DNA of 5,184 nucleotides, from assembly GCA_017629415.1 (NCBI GenBank), contig JAGBXG010000037.1, positions 1 through 5,184 on the forward strand. Direction: 5' to 3'. This document shows positions 5,001 through 5,184 of the stretch, piece after piece. The stretch's first letter is position 1. Each line of letters starts with the position of its first letter. Position numbers and translations under genes: made by a program. Below the pieces are notes generated by a model. It was not told where the DNA came from. It made no database searches and saw only the letters and a list, made by a program, of their open reading frames with translations. Source of the DNA: Pseudomonadota bacterium. Lineage in GTDB: Bacteria > Myxococcota > Bradymonadia > UBA4248.

Positions 5001-5184
5001 CCCCAAAACGTCAGTAACCAGTACCCGTCCAACCCACGAAAACGCCCAATTTTGCAGGATTCCAAAGGAGCTCAGCTTCTATGGTGGGGTCCGGGGCAAA
5101 GCCCCTTTTTGCTCGACAGAATGGCGCGCTTTCTTCGTCAGCTGCGTCATTCCAGTCGGTCACGTGCGTTTGCACGCTCCCTCC
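5001..5184. other. Non-coding right end, possibly part of a dispersed intergenic repeat
   Basis: I see no credible gene on either strand to the window edge. The stretch from about 5076 holds the GGGGC/GCCCC hairpin, then a CAGCTG palindrome (5138-5143) and a 5-bp hairpin CGTGC/GCACG (5163-5167 with 5172-5176). The style, a GGGG-rich hairpin plus a GC-rich hairpin-containing tail, is like intergenic repeats found in multiple copies in some genomes. Copy number cannot be judged from one window. Confidence 0.3.
5093..5110 (+). terminator. Short terminator-like hairpin with T-tract
   Basis: GGGGC-AAA-GCCCC (5093-5105) is a 5-bp GC stem with a 3-nt loop, followed by TTTTT at 5106-5110. It fits the form of a minimal intrinsic terminator, but no gene ends just upstream on the plus strand. 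It may be part of an intergenic repeat (see 5076-5184) rather than a dedicated terminator. Confidence 0.4.

Overview
The window (about 47-50% G+C overall by eye) looks like chromosomal DNA of a Gram-negative-type bacterium. An exported, calcium-binding-repeat/vWA surface protein with paired cysteines, next to an Hsp33-type chaperone and an MgtE magnesium channel, would suit an uncultured deltaproteobacterial or myxobacterial-like lineage. That placement is a guess; no rRNA or tRNA is present to test it.

Layout, left to right. (1) Positions 3-1595, plus strand: the 3' part of a large surface-protein gene with thrombospondin type 3-like calcium repeats, a von Willebrand A domain with a MIDAS metal site, and a cysteine-containing C-terminal region. 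It ends at a strong intrinsic terminator (1624-1657). (2) 1661-1798: an AT-rich spacer between convergent genes. (3) 1791-1871: two tandem hairpins downstream of mgtE, read on the minus strand, the second followed by a T-rich tract. (4) 1902-3227, minus strand: a complete mgtE gene. Its 5' leader (3228 to about 3370) carries two mutually exclusive hairpins and a small overlapping upstream ORF whose Shine-Dalgarno lies in one hairpin. (5) 3372-3951: a mostly gene-free divergent region with one inverted repeat, a weak promoter candidate and one possible 35-codon ORF (3788-3895). (6) 3952-4836, plus strand: a divergent Hsp33-family redox chaperone that keeps the CxC...CxxC zinc/redox switch at the E. 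coli spacing. (7) 4862-5184: non-coding, with a tandem hairpin/terminator array, a further perfect hairpin, a second short terminator and an unassigned tail that resembles a dispersed intergenic repeat.

The three genes are separate transcription units: the vWA gene and mgtE converge, and mgtE and the Hsp33 gene diverge. No operon is visible and there is no evident functional link beyond general envelope, ion and stress physiology. The most unusual signals are non-coding. The hairpins after mgtE and after the Hsp33 gene share one architecture: a TA...TA stem interrupted by a single bulged C on the 3' arm, then a GC clamp, arranged as tandem pairs ending in a T-tract. The mgtE leader has an attenuator-like alternative-pairing layout. 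I see no phage, CRISPR, transposase or defence system here.
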